A stretch of 64,000 nucleotides of DNA from Macrostomum hystrix. Lineage: Eukaryota > Platyhelminthes > Macrostomidae. Under the pieces are notes generated by a model, which did not search any database, was not told where the DNA came from, and was given only the letters and a program-made list of their open reading frames with translations. The stretch spans positions 666,001-730,000 of the forward strand of contig CATNEN010000041.1 in assembly GCA_950097015.1 (NCBI GenBank), given 5' to 3'. Below, in pieces: positions 1 through 12,400 of the stretch (its first letter is position 1; the number at the start of each line of letters is the position of its first letter). The translations under genes were made by a program, and so were the position numbers.

Positions 1-2927
1 GCCAATGCCCTCCTCCTGGTCTTCTTCGTCTCTGTCTCCGTCGGAGTCTACGTCGGGCGCGACGCCGTCAGCGGCGACTTCCACGTCAGCGGCAGCCGTG
101 GAGGATGTCGAGCGCACCTGATTGCTAAGCAGCTGCAGCACTTTGGGAATAATGCACCGGCGCCAGGTAAGCTCCTTTTGAACCAGCTCCGGGTCCTGCG
201 ACGCCTCCAGATCTTGCAGCACCTGAATTGGAATTGTTGAGTTAATGCTACACTTTATAACAACAGCAATTTCGACATGAAAACCAGCCTGGTGAGCTTC
301 ACTTGAACCTGGGTGATCCTTTAAAGGCTTCAACTGGAAGTAAACCTCACGAGCCTCAGGAATGCTGTAAAAATCTCATGAATGAATGCCTTTAAGAGCC
401 TCAGGAATGCTGTAAGAATCTCATGAATGAATGCCTTTAAGAGCCTCAGGAATGCTGTAAGAATCTCATGAATGAATGCCTTTAAGAGCCTCAGGAATGC
501 CGTAAGAATCTCATGAATGAATGCCTTTAAGAGCCTCAGGAATGCTGCAAAAACAAAAATGAATGCCTCAAGAGCCTCAGGAATGCTGTAAGAATCTCAT
601 GAATGAATACATCAAGAGCCTCATAGTTGCTGTAAGAATAACTTTCAAAACTTTAAGAGTCCAAAAACCTTCGGAGTGTTTTAAGAATCCGTATAAATAC
701 TCTAAGAGCCTCAGAAGTGTTTCGAGAGCATTCAGAATGTAGCTCTTGAATGAAATTCAAAACAGCAGGTTTGGATTACGCATATGACCTACCTTGATCT
801 CTCGCTCAACCTCGGCCTTCAGCTGTTCGGTGGGCACGCGCACAGCGGGATTGCACTCCAGCATGGCAGCCAGAATCTTCATGCTGTGCTTCCTGGCCAT
901 TGCGGAGGTGTCGAGCAGCGAGCCGAGCGGCCCGGCAATCAGCTCGACTAGGCGGCCCATTCTCTCGTAGGGCAGAGATTTGGCTTCAACAATCTGCAGC
1001 CAGATCTGCAGGCAGCGGGCGCGCACAAAGCCATTGAGATCATGCACGTGCTCTTCCAATGTGTCCAGGTAGCGGTCAACCTTAGCCCGCTGCTTCGAGT
1101 CCAGCTCAGCGTTGGACAGGTAGCGCTTGCTCAGAATAGCGGCTATCATACTGAGCACACAGTTGCGCAGCGAGTAGGGATCGCAGCCGAGGCGATCCTG
1201 TGGGATCAGTTGAAGTTTAAACAAGGGTTTTAGGCAGTTTCGAACTAGAGGGTGGGATTTAAATCCACAGACGAGCGCATTTTTTACCTTGAAGTGTGGC
1301 AGGCACTGCTCGGCAATGTCCGGATGCAGCTGGGCGAATTCCACTAGGAAGGTGCACAGTGCGCCAGTGCCGGCTGTGTTCTTTTCCAGATCGGCCGGAG
1401 AATAGCTGGCCAGCTCCTGTGGAGGGATGGGTTTGAAGGGGGTTTGTTGCTAGTCCTATATACTAAATTAACACTAGCAACAAAGCATTCGTAGTTTCAA
1501 TACAACTGGGTTGCTTGGCGCAGATATTTTGTCCAAGCATTAAGTTATTAATTTTTTTAATGAATAAATAAGTAATAAGATAGACAGATTTTAAAACAGA
1601 AACCTAACCTGCAGAAAAGCGGACACGAAGCTTTTCATGTCATTGTGCTGGCCGCTGAGCAACCCGTTTACAAGGTGCACAACCTGATTGGGCTGGGGCT
1701 GCTCGCACATGACCAGCAGCTGGCTGAGCTTGATTGCGCCAGTGCGGCTGTAGCTGTAGCTCTGCACCAGGCGGCTCAGGATGCTGGTCACCGGCTCGCG
1801 CACCTCCTGAATCCGAATGAAGCTGGGATTGTCCAGCACCCGGAAGCACAGGTCGCCAATTAGGTTTACAAAGTCTTCCTCGATGACAGGCGGTTCCCAC
1901 AGCATGTGCAGCTGCAGGCAGCAGAGCTGCTTCAACTGTTCCACCAGGCCGCTGACCTCCTCGTCCCAGCGTAGGCGGATCATCTCGGCGCAGGCGGCGC
2001 TGGCGGCCTTCTTTTTGCGGCCCTTCTTGGCGCCGTGAATCGGCTTGCCGCTGCCCAAGTCGGCCTCAAATAGCTCCAGCTGCTGGGCTATCAGGAACAT
2101 CTGGTGGCGGGGATTTAGGGAGACGATGCTGTGCACAAACAATCGGACAAATTTTTTATCCAACTACAAGTCATTTTATCAATGACTACTACACATAGAC
2201 AATCGACAGAACACTGCTTTACGGTAGGCATAGCAACATTGTTAAAAAAGGTCAACAATTTTATAGACAGGACAGCAATCAGTTAGACAGGATATCAACC
2301 GGTTAGACAGGATATCAACCGGTTAGACAGGATATCAACCGGTTAGACAGGATATCAACTGGTTAGACAGGATATCAACCGGTTAGACAGGATATCAACC
2401 GGTTAGACAGGATATCAACCGGTTAGACAGGATATCAACCGGTTAGACAGGATATCAACCGGTTAGACAGGATATCAACCGGTTAGACAGGACAGCAACT
2501 TTTTTACAGGCAAACGCATTTGTGAGCAGAGTTCTTAGGCTCTCACCAGCATCTTGATGGCATTCCTGGACTCGCAGCGGGCCTCTGAGGATATTCCGGC
2601 CGAGTCGCCGCTCGTATCGTCAAGCGAGGCGGCCAAACTGAGTACAGTGCAGTGGCAGCACTCAGCCAGAATGTCCCACGCGTCCTCCTTGGCCGACTGT
2701 TCAACATCCGGCCAGTGGCAGAGAAGGCTGTACAGCACATTGAATCCGTCCAGAGGGAATAGCGATCGGCGCAGTTGTAGCAGGCGGCGGCAGTCCTTTA
2801 GGCGAGCTGGCAGGCTGCTGACGCTCAGCACTTCATCAACATAGAACTGGCGGGGCGCCCGCTTTTGCAGATCCTCGCGGGCCACCGGGTAAATGAACTC
2901 AAGTACGCGTTTGCCGGTTGAGCTCAT
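1..2927 (-). CDS. NCAPD2: Condensin I complex subunit D2 (5' part of gene, 3' end beyond window)
   Basis: Non-SMC HEAT-repeat subunit of condensin I, which compacts mitotic chromosomes in the nucleus. Five exons are visible: 2547-2927, 1609-2163, 1288-1416, 793-1197 and 1-222 (continuing left). All four introns are phase 0 with GT-AG ends. The spliced peptide follows animal NCAPD2 from its N terminus: a condensin-1 N-terminal domain, then the conserved stretch around FLDTL / HDLNGFVRARCLQ (encoded near 1000-1070), then an acidic tail in the last visible exon. Segment order and spacing match vertebrate CAP-D2 as I recall it. The start ATG at 2925-2927 lies 5 nt behind a strong acceptor (TTTTTACAG), so the mRNA may be trans-spliced. 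The exon starting at 2163 has a weak pyrimidine tract; phase and alignment support it. Introns 1 and 4 carry minisatellites. About 491 codons are in the window. Identity is confident; exon edges are read by eye. Confidence 0.9.
350..740. repeat. 45-bp minisatellite in NCAPD2 intron 4
   Basis: About nine tandem copies of a 45-bp unit containing GAGCCTCAGGAATGCTGTAA, nearly perfect between 396 and 575 and decaying on the right. Read on the gene's strand, most units contain GATTCTTACAG, which resembles a 3' splice acceptor. The array lies inside the intron between exons 793-1197 and 1-222. Confidence 0.9.
2274..2503. repeat. 20-bp minisatellite in NCAPD2 intron 1
   Basis: About eleven nearly identical copies of the 20-bp unit GGTTAGACAGGATATCAACC. 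The unit ends (GGTT/AACC) are complementary, so each monomer and each junction is partly palindromic. It fills most of the intron between exons 2547-2927 and 1609-2163. Confidence 0.93.
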
Positions 2928-2947
2928 CTCTGCTGTAAAAATAGCAG
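2928..2947 (-). other. Candidate trans-splice acceptor upstream of NCAPD2 ATG
   Basis: On the minus strand a pyrimidine-rich stretch ends in TTTTTACAG, with AG at 2933-2934, followed by five bases and the NCAPD2 ATG. Such a short 5' leader behind an acceptor fits spliced-leader addition. A cis-spliced noncoding exon further upstream is the alternative. Confidence 0.45.
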
Positions 2948-5900
2948 GTGTAGCTATATAAAAATGTCCTTGCTGATAAAGCCTAGCTGCATAGCTCGTA
3001 AATAGTCTTCCTTCTGCTTTATCGAACTAAAGGGCATAGCCAAATTGCATACTCTAATTGGCTACCTAGGCAGCCATCTGCTGACTTCATCAAGCCAAAT
3101 TTCAACCATCTTATAAACATTGCTTCTTGCCCTATTAGAGCCAATGACAGTTTGACTAGCACACTGTTGCACCAGTGTAACCTTGATTGATCTTTTTAGA
3201 GTTCTAAATAAATGATATTTCCTAAATACATATTTCTTAAATATCAAAACTAATTTTTATATGAAAAGACTCTGTTTTTATATGCAGAAGATTTTTAAAG
3301 TAAACAAATAAAAAATGTTTTGTTAATTATATACAAATACAAAAAACATACAAAGTACAGTTAATTTTAAAAATGATTTTTTTGTAAACCTTTAACATTT
3401 GAATAAATATAACCAGTTTGACAGCCAAAAAACAACCCACCAGAGCTGTAATAAGCAAATATAAGAGTTAAAGTTCTAAATATTCTAAAGTTTCTAAATA
3501 ATAAAGTCAAGAGTTACTTATTTTACTTATTATCTTACTTGCAAGAGAGAACAAAGAGGAGCCTTATTAGGCTAGGTGTGTAAAAGCAAACAATGCCTAA
3601 TTAACGACTTATGCCAAGTGAATGAATGTTACACAAAGAACTAAACAATTAAGGTTTAAAAAATAAATACTAACACAATAAAAATAAAAACAAGCTATTA
3701 TTGTTTAATAAAAACCAATACAGGTGAAAAAAACTAAGAATCTAACTGAATTTTACCAATGTGTACATCATGACTATAAATTAATCAGTTTGACACATTT
3801 TATGACAGAATGAAATAAGGAGTTAACAAAATTTGTTTGTTTCTGTTTTTAATTATGATCCCTCAAGTTTAAAATTAATTTGTAGATTGTAAATTCAGTC
3901 GTGAGTGAAGTTGCACTATTTAAGAGCCACCTCTGATTCAAAGCATTCTAGCAATACATCTGCATTTTAGCAACCTGCAAAGTGAGGAATCAAGCATTTA
4001 TTTGTAGGTCCACACCCCTCAGTTTCATTTCACAATCCGCTTAAGGTACAGAAAACTGAGTTTCACAATTATGAGGATTCTTTAGGCCTACTAAATAAAT
4101 GAGCATAGGGGAAAGCATAGAAACAGCTCTATTTTGTTGCAACTTATGTGTTGCGATTTTACCTACATCAGACTGACAATCCCCAACTTAAAATTTTGTC
4201 ATTAAGGGCAAGACATGTCCAAAATAAAAAACAGTCAAGTTTTGTTTCTTGATCCCCTTCAATAGAAGTCCTCCTTTTAAAATATCGTGTAAGAAAAGTG
4301 AATATAATGTCAGATAGATGAAAGAACTATAGCTGATTTGTTTGAGACACATACTCTGACATAAGACAGACATACCGACATAAAAAACTGTGTCTTTACA
4401 GTTTTAAGCCCCAATTTTGGTAGTCTTATTCAAGCACCAAACACAAAAAGTGTAGATCATGCAATGCGATGAGAATATTATAATCATGGTTTAAAATACA
4501 AAATGCAAAAAGTGTATATGCACATATATTATTCAAGGATCACTTAGTGAAGTTAGTACTGTAGAATGACTATTTCACGCATCCATTTCACTCATTGCTA
4601 GGCTTCTAGAAACTTTTTAGCATTTAGAACTTTAGCGTACCGTACATGTCTGTCTCGTGGCTGAATTTTAATTTTTTTTGTTTGCTTTCATTTTAAAATG
4701 AAGAAAGAGCCATATTTCAAAACATTAAGCTAAAAATCCGGTAAATTATATAAGATTAACAACTACTTAACGTATTACTGACCTGAGAAAGCTTAATAAC
4801 TCGGTCAGAGTGCAATTTTGGTACATTTGAATTATCTAAACCTCTCTTTACAACCATCTAAACTCTCTAAATGTATTTATTTCATCCTTTTTTACACATT
4901 GTCCGTGGACTGAACAGCCGTTACGCAACCTTCAGAACGCACCGCGCAATAGCTGCGACTATATTGTCGGCTACACATCAGACTTTATTGGGGCAGGTGT
5001 AATATTTTTTGTTACACATCGTCGTCTGGAATTACTTAGTTTGGAATATCGTTGAAGCGATTTCTTTTTTCAATAGCAGCTAAATTGGCAACAGAATGAA
5101 ACAATATTTGCTTCGATTTTGTTTCTCCAATGATAAATTATTATCTTTCTGGTTACTTTAATGCTAATGGGGTTTTCGAGGGTTACATTTTTTGATAAAT
5201 GGTTGAATGTCCTAAGTTGAATCTAAATTAATCTTGTATGCACGATAGGTAAATAAAATAAAAAGCGTTACAAAGAAAGCATTTGGTTTTGGTACAAAAA
5301 AGCGTCCAGTCAGCTTATCTTTCGAAATGGTTTTGCCACATTAGCCAGCTCAGTGATGCTTTGATTATTTAGTTCTCTGCTACTGGGGGGATTGTTCTTT
5401 GCTGCTGGGGGGTAATTAGTTCTCTGCTGCTGGGGAGACACTAGTTTTTTACTGTTGATGGGATAGTATTCACATGTACCTAAGTAGCATTAAGCTGAGT
5501 TGTATTAAACGTAAGTTACTTGTGTAATTTTGCCCCAATGGGGCTCTTGGTGTACAGACCGGATGTCTCAGAATGTATTCAAGCTCAGTCTGACTATTTT
5601 TGTATTTAGTGAGGATTCAAATTCTCGTTGAATCGCAATCACGCATATTCGCAATCAGGGAAATTAATTCGGACGAAATGAGTTTTCGTTTTTGTTTGCT
5701 TTCAGGTGTGTCTTGTCCTTCTGCATTACACAATATTTTTTTGTGTACAGTAGTGCCCCCAAGGGGGCTTAGTGTGCTAGTCTCCTATTTTGGACTAATG
5801 AGTCTCCTCATTTTGGTCCTTGCATGGTTTTTCTCTGCAGATCACACTCACTGGATGAAAAAAATTTTTAACGAAAATTCGAAGAATTGGACGAGTGAAA

Positions 5901-5960
5901 AATCATTGTTTTTTGTTTTTTGCATTCAACAACAAAAGGTATTGACTGATGCTTAGGCAG
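2948..5960. other. AT-rich intergenic region without a recognised gene
   Basis: Roughly 3 kb of AT-rich sequence between NCAPD2 and the GC-rich block near 6 kb. Only short open frames occur, with no recognisable similarity. Around 5370-5445 there are about three imperfect copies of a ~29-bp unit containing CTGCTGGGG. At 5519-5544 and 5750-5775 are small palindromes of the form GCCCC..GGGGC; the first resembles copies near 29.6 and 49.3 kb. Confidence 0.6.
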
Positions 5961-6479
5961 AAGACGCGCCATTATGACCCTTCCCCGACAAATTCTCATG
6001 AAAGGCTGAACATTTGGAATTGCTTTGGGAGGCCAAGGAGCAGAGCCCTAAAATGGTTTGGGTTGGAATTGAGGTGGGCGCATTAAAACTGTCGCAATGC
6101 TAGGCGCACTTTTCGCACGGCCGAGTGTGTACACGATGCCATATTGGGGAGGCGGGCTGGCACGGGCTGGTGGGAATGCAACGAAATCTCGCCCTTCCCT
6201 GACCCTAAAGGGATCTAAGCTCTTGCAATGGCCAAGTCATAGCAGCTGCCACCTCAATTCATTTGTTCACTACTTTTGTGGAAGGGACAGCTCTTATCTT
6301 GTTCGCGTCTTCTGCTCCCCAAAAAAACTGACACGCCCGCCGTTCCTTCCCCTCTCCAGCGTACCCGCGCGTACTGGGCCAGCAACTTCTGCTGCCGCCG
6401 CATGCATGCAGCACCGGACAGAGTTAGAGAGACGATCGGAAGTGAAGGGAGAGACAGGCAGAGCCACAGGGTGAAGGGA

Positions 6480-6870
6480 GTCACAAGCGTCCGCGCGCAG
6501 CCAGTTTTAGCTGCTGTACTATAAAGCCTCTACCCCGTAGCCTCGCCCCTCTCTGCACCCCTCTCCACTCTCTGTCGCCGCAACCAACCCCAAGCGAGAG
6601 CCGTGCATATACATAGCTTGAGCAGAATTTCAGCCAACTGACTCGACCTTACAGTACCGCAGCACAGCACCGCCCCCACACCCTGAGCTGAGCTGTCCCA
6701 CCAGACTGCTCCGCACGTCCACAATTTAAGAGTGCTCGTGGCCACCCGTCACCTCCAGCGCCCAGCAACCCGGAGCTGCAGAGCGAGAGAACCTGAAGAG
6801 CTCGAGGCCAGCACAGGAAGAGTTGGGTGAAACGCCGTCACGGCAGAAGACAAGCATTTTAAGGTTTGGA
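6480..6870 (+). promoter_or_regulatory. Possible promoter / 5' leader of the SARA/endofin gene
   Basis: The base composition switches from AT-rich to GC-rich near 6.0 kb. A TATA-like TATAAA lies at 6520-6525 and is followed by about 300 nt of mixed GC-rich sequence without a convincing ORF. The nearest downstream gene on this strand starts at 9424, so this could be its promoter and untranslated first exon. No supporting splice pair was proven; this rests on composition and position only. Confidence 0.25.
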
Positions 6871-7252
6871 TTCGTTCCTCTAATAGAGTCGACGGGCTCT
6901 GTTAGTGCTTGTGAGTTTCTACGGACACGGTTGTACTGGAGAATGAGTCACGCGGAAGTTTGAGTTGGCGATGCACTCGCCCGTGTTTGCATAAGGCTCG
7001 TTCACACTGCCATTAAACGACTAGTTTTTTGGTGTAGATTTGTGTGTTTAAATGAATGGTCATAAAAATGAACTATCGTGTATTCTAGCTTCGTCGATTG
7101 ATGACAGTATGAACGAGCTACAAGTATAATATAGCAATGCAGGTTGACATCCTGGGGTACTAAACCAGTTCTTACCAGGACACTCGAAATCAATGCAATG
7201 AAAAGCACCCCGAGATTAAGAGGCTAAGGGCAATCTAAGGGACTCCTCAGAG

Positions 7253-8112
7253 ACGTCTAGACTTCCTCCTCAAGGCACTCTAGACTTCACTCATCAAGGC
7301 ACTCTAGACTTCACTCCTCAAGGCACTCTAGACTTCCTCCTCAAAGCACTCTAGACTTCACTCATCAAGGCACTCTAGACTTCACTCCTCAAGGCACTCT
7401 AGACTTCACTCCTCAAGGCACTCTAGACTTCACTCATCAAGGCACTCTAGACTTCCTCCTCAAGGCACTCTAGACTTCACTCCTCAAGGCACTCTAGACT
7501 TCACTCCTCAAGGCACTCTAGACTTCACTCCTCAAGGCACTCTAGACTTCACTCCTCAAGGCACTCTAGACTTCACTCCTCAAGGCACTCTAGACTTCAC
7601 TCATCAAGGCACTCTAGACTTCACTCCTCAAGGCACTCTAGACTTCACTCCTCAAGGCACTCTAGACTTCACTCCTCAAGGCACTCTAGACTTCACTCCT
7701 CAAGGCACTCTAGACTTCACTCATCAAGGCACTCTAGACTTCACTCCTCAAGGCACTCTAGACTTCACTCCTCAAGGCACTCTAGACTTCACTCCTCAAG
7801 GCATAGACTTCACTCCTCAAGGCACTCTAGACTTCACTCCTCAAGGCACTCTAGACTTCACTCCTCAAGGCACTCTAGACTTCACTCCTCAAGGCACTCT
7901 AGACTTCACCTCCTCAAGGCACTCTAGACTTCACTCCTCAAGGCACTCTAGACTTCACTCATCAAGGCACTCTAGACTTCACTCATCAAGGCACTCTAGA
8001 CTTCACTCCTCAAGGCACTCTAGACTTCACTCCTCAAGGCACTCTAGACATCACTCCTCAAGGCACTCTAGACTTCACTCCTCAAGGCACTCTAGACATC
8101 ACTCCTCAAGCA
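7253..8112. repeat. 24-bp minisatellite
   Basis: About 35 tandem copies of a 24-bp unit containing CACTCTAGACTTCACTCCTC. Variants swap CTCC for CTCA, some lack an internal 3-6 bp, and single-base changes appear at the right end. It lies upstream of the SARA/endofin coding region, possibly in its 5' intron. Confidence 0.95.
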
Positions 8113-8551
8113 CTCAAGCACGGAGCTCATGAGCTCATTGGTGTCTCAGTCGCTGATCCAATCTGTGAAAGCTTTCTATTGCTTGGATTTCATTTGAAGC
8201 GGTCGACCTTTTAGAAGCAGATTTCGCACAGGCCACTTTGAATGCGGCAAATTTTAATCCTTCGAATGTGAACAACGATAATGGCCAGTCCCGACTGCTT
8301 GCGTCAATGCAGAGATCATAAATAACTTTCCAAGCAGAGTGGAACGAATTCCCCCTAATTTTTCACGGCCTGCTTGCCGACAGATGCAATCTGCATTTCC
8401 GAATCCATTATGATGCCGCATATATTTAAGCTTTGAGAGGCCGCAGTGGATTAACTGCATCGGTAGCGGGGGGGGGGTAGATTTTGCAGTCGCATGCTTG
8501 AATGCCGGCTCTTGGGCCCGGGGGGTTCTTGGGCCCGGCTGCATCGTAAAC

Positions 8552-8661
8552 TGCAGCAGCAGCAGCAGCAGCCGAATTCGTACTTAACGGCGCTGACTCA
8601 GACCTGCCCCGTTTCCGGCTTCAGCAGCACTGAAGCAGTTTGGCAGATTGGAGGTTGGAGT

Positions 8662-8711
<50 letters not shown>
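8552..8711. repeat. (CAG)n and (TG)n microsatellites
   Basis: A pure GCA trinucleotide run of about seven units lies at 8553-8573. A TG dinucleotide run of about 25 units with one interruption lies at 8661-8711. Between them is about 90 bp of unique sequence. No coding function is visible. Confidence 0.9.
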
Positions 8712-8712
<1 letters not shown>

Positions 8713-9423
8713 CTGCAGCTGCTAATGACATTGTGCATTTGCTTTCGATTTCTTTCAATTATTAAAATTTGAGGACTCTCTGAGCAGCTAAAAGTGAGTC
8801 AGGCAGCTCCCGGACCCGTCCAGCCCAGAATACGTTAGTCTCGCCAATAGCCAGGCGGCAGCTCACACTGTCCCAGGCGATCTTCTTCCCATTGCTCAGG
8901 CAATCCACTTCCATAATCTCATATTTGGGATTTCTCCCCGGCCTGGCAACTGAAGCCGCCCAGCTCGAAAGGTCATAATTAGATTTTCCGTTGAGCCCAG
9001 AGGTTTGGAATTTGCTCAAGACTGCTCAGGACTGCTCGTCTCTGCAGGCCGACACGGACCTCCGGAAGTGCCGAGCAATCAAATTCCTGTCGGGAATGGC
9101 GAGGGAGAAATCTTAGCGACTTCTTGGGCAGCTCCGCGCCGGAAAGCACAGCAAGCTGAGCAGCCTCCGTCCTTCCCCATCCCATCACTGCCTCCCGTGG
9201 GCCGTCAGCTGCAGCAAAAAGTACCCCTCAATTATTTCTCTTCCTCTTACCATCTTTGCTTTGCGCTAAAAATCCCCGCAAAAAAAATTAATTTCCAGAT
9301 CCCCACACCGAGCGCAAAGGAATCGAGGCTGAGCAGCCGTACTCAGCGGAGTTCGCGATGGACGGCAGACCCTGCGGAACCCAACCAAGGAATTCGCGCC
9401 GTCTGTAACAAAACCCACTAGAA

Positions 9424-12400
9424 ATGCAGCGGCCCAAATCGCTGCAGCTGACTCTGCCCTCCGCCACCACCGCCACCGCCTCGGCAGCCTCACCAGGAAT
9501 TGAGGCCATGGAGGAGAACGAGCCCGTGACCTCGCCAGTCAAAGCGGACGGCAACGGCGGCTCTAATGGCGGCGAACACGGAAGAACACCGACTAACGAC
9601 ATCACCAACATTGCCGCGGCATTCCCTGCGTCAGAGACTCCAGCGTCCACTCAGCCGACGACACAACCCCAGCTGACCGCGCCATTGCTACTCCTGCCGC
9701 CCCCGCCACCTCCACTGCAGTCGCCTTCATCGCAGTCTCGCAGGCCAGCAAGACCCTCCTCTCTGCTGCTCGTCACTCCCGCGGGCCAGTGGGCACCTCC
9801 AACGCAGCAGCCATCGTCAACTTCGGTGACAGCTGCTGTCGCTTCGCCCTCCACAGCGGCCTCGGCGACAAGTCGACCTCCGCAGAGTCGCCGACCAACT
9901 TCGCTCTGCCTGCCATCCCGTTTGACCCTGGCCGCTGACTCTTGTGGCCCGCAGGCCCAGCCGGCAGCCACTCCTGTGACACCGACGCCGACATTGCCCA
10001 GTCCGTCGCCGCTGGGACTCCGTCGGCCCTCGCCGTTCCCCGACTTGCCGCCAGCCGTCAAGCGGCTCCGACCGAGCAGCAGCGGGGGCAGCAGCGGGCT
10101 GGCCTTTGGCGCATTTCCACCAGCAGCGAATTTTCATTCGCCAGCCGTGGCTGCCACGCCCAGCTCCGAGCTGCCGCCTTCTCCCTTTCCACCACCGACG
10201 CCGAGCAGCACCCTGACGCTGTCGTCATCGTCCTCACCATCGATTGAACACGCAGCTATGGCGGCCGTTGCTTCCGCCAACTCTGAAACCGCAGCGGCAG
10301 CTGTTGAAGATGCCGAGATGGCTTCGCCTACGGCCTCTACTGCATCCTCCTCCGTGAGCGCGACCTTCCAGCTGGGTTTCAACAAGCCCTACTGGGTGCC
10401 GGATCGCGATGCTCCGCTCTGCATGCAATGCGGCGTCCGCTTCACCATAATGCGCCGGCGCCACCACTGTCGCGCCTGCGGCCGCGTCCTCTGCTCCGGC
10501 TGCGCCTGCCATTCTGCTCGCCTTGCCTTCCTGGGAGGCGCCAAGGCCCGGGTCTGCGCAGCCTGCAATCAACAGCTGACGCTGCCTCCACCGCCGCCAC
10601 CGCCACCACTTCCACCTTCACTGCCTCAACCTCAACCACAACGTCTGCCAGGTGGTTTGAAGCTGACATCCACGCAGCAGCAACAGCAGCTGCAGACAGC
10701 CCCACAGCCCCCTCGTTCTGTTGTCTTCTCTGACGGCGTTCGACCCGGCAGCGACTTTCCCGCTCCCGACGCTTCACCTTCCAAGTCGACGGACTCAGCA
10801 GGCCTGGAGTTGAGCCTCGCGCCGCTGGATGGCAGCGAGTTGCCGCCGCTCTGCCGCGGACTGTCGACAGAAGTCGCCATCAATGACGAAGCCGCAGCTG
10901 CTGCTTTGTCCTCAGGCCGCACGCTGATGTATCAGGTGTGCCGGAGCGTCCGGGTCTCTGCCCGCCTGCTTCAGTCGCTGCCCTGTTGCACCGTGGCCGG
11001 CACCTCCTGGTGGATGCTTCTCAGCCGTGGCCTCTTCACCAGTCGGCCAGTCCGAAGTTTTCCTGCTGCTCCAGCGGGCGACCGGTGAGTCGCTGCCGCC
11101 GGCGCACGCCTTCGCCCTGGTGTACTCCGTGTACGAGCGGGCCTACTCTGGCGGCTGGCTGCGCCACCTGGACTACCTGCCCGCGCCGCGGCGCCTCGGA
11201 CCGTTGCTAGGAGACCGCAGCCACGCCGGTCTGCTGCTATTTCGGCCGAGTCGCCTCCACTGCACGCTGCACCTGGGACTGCCAGCCGCGGCTGCGCAGC
11301 CACCTTTGTGCGGACTGCTGGTGCTCAGGTGAGCGTTACTTTGAGTCTGTGACAGCCCTGTTGAGTCTGTACTCAGGGCTGTTCCGGGTCAGGGTTGAAT
11401 TGATGGAGTAATTTATAAGTTATGTTTATTCCAAGATGCAAACTTATTTTCCTGGAAAAGTCTTCGGGTCTAAAGAAAATTCTCACAAGTTTAGCTTCAA
11501 TGGCATGCACTCTGGCGGGAAAACACGGATGGGTCGTCACCCCGGGACTGCCGCATCTTTAGGGCCATAAAGCATGCTTTATTGCCTTATTGCCTGATAC
11601 GGCATTGATTTTTTTCAACCTGCTACGTGAAAACTGCGAACTTGGGCAAGCCAGGCCGAGGGGACCGCCGGAAGCAGCTAGGCCCAGCAGCACGCGAGGA
11701 GATCGGGTGTCACCAGACTGGAACCCCCTCGCCCAGCGCCAGTATCTGCCGACTGTCGACCTGCGTGTCCCAGCCTCCACGCGCCATAAAGCCGAGCACC
11801 AGTCTCGTGTTTCTACGCACTGGCTCGCAAATTCACCCCTCAGGTCGCGACCCCCTCTGGCCGGCCTGAGGTCGCGAATCGAGGTCAGGCCCGCACCGCT
11901 GCAGCCCACCCCACTCACCCTCAAATGCAGCTGCGTCGCCTTCCCCCCCGGGGCTGCTGCCGTTTTTTATGCGATGACTCAGCGCCCTGCTTAGTGGCGA
12001 GTTGGACTGCGCCACCTCCTGGCAATGTTTGTATATTTACATTGATTGCCTTGGCCGCATTAGAAACTGCTGCTGCTGCTGCTGCTGGTTTGCATCAGTT
12101 TCCTCACTTACGCAGTTGTCAAGATGCCGTGTCTCGGGCAGGGCAGGCGCTGATAGAAATGATAACAAACTTGCAACCTGCGTGTTTATGCATCCTCGTC
12201 TCCTTATCTCATTCGGAGACCTTTCAGCCTGAATGCAGGGGAGAGATTACAAAAAGCAGCGGCATTCGGTGCGCAGTCAGTGCCTCGAATTTTATGCCTG
12301 TGCACAATCGAATCCCCTGATCCCGCAGGTGGGAGGCGCCGTGGGCCGAGCTGTTCCCCATGCGGCTGCTGCTGAGGCTGGGCTGCGAGCTGCGCGTGTA

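Noticed and set aside
5600-5956. 118-codon plus frame with a hydrophobic segment in the AT-rich spacer
   Set aside because: No ATG in good context, no family, and it lies in sequence with composition like the non-coding flanks; kept out for lack of support.
9651-10777. Several minus-strand frames antisense to SARA/endofin exon 1
   Set aside because: GC-rich coding DNA commonly leaves antisense frames open; none shows a domain.
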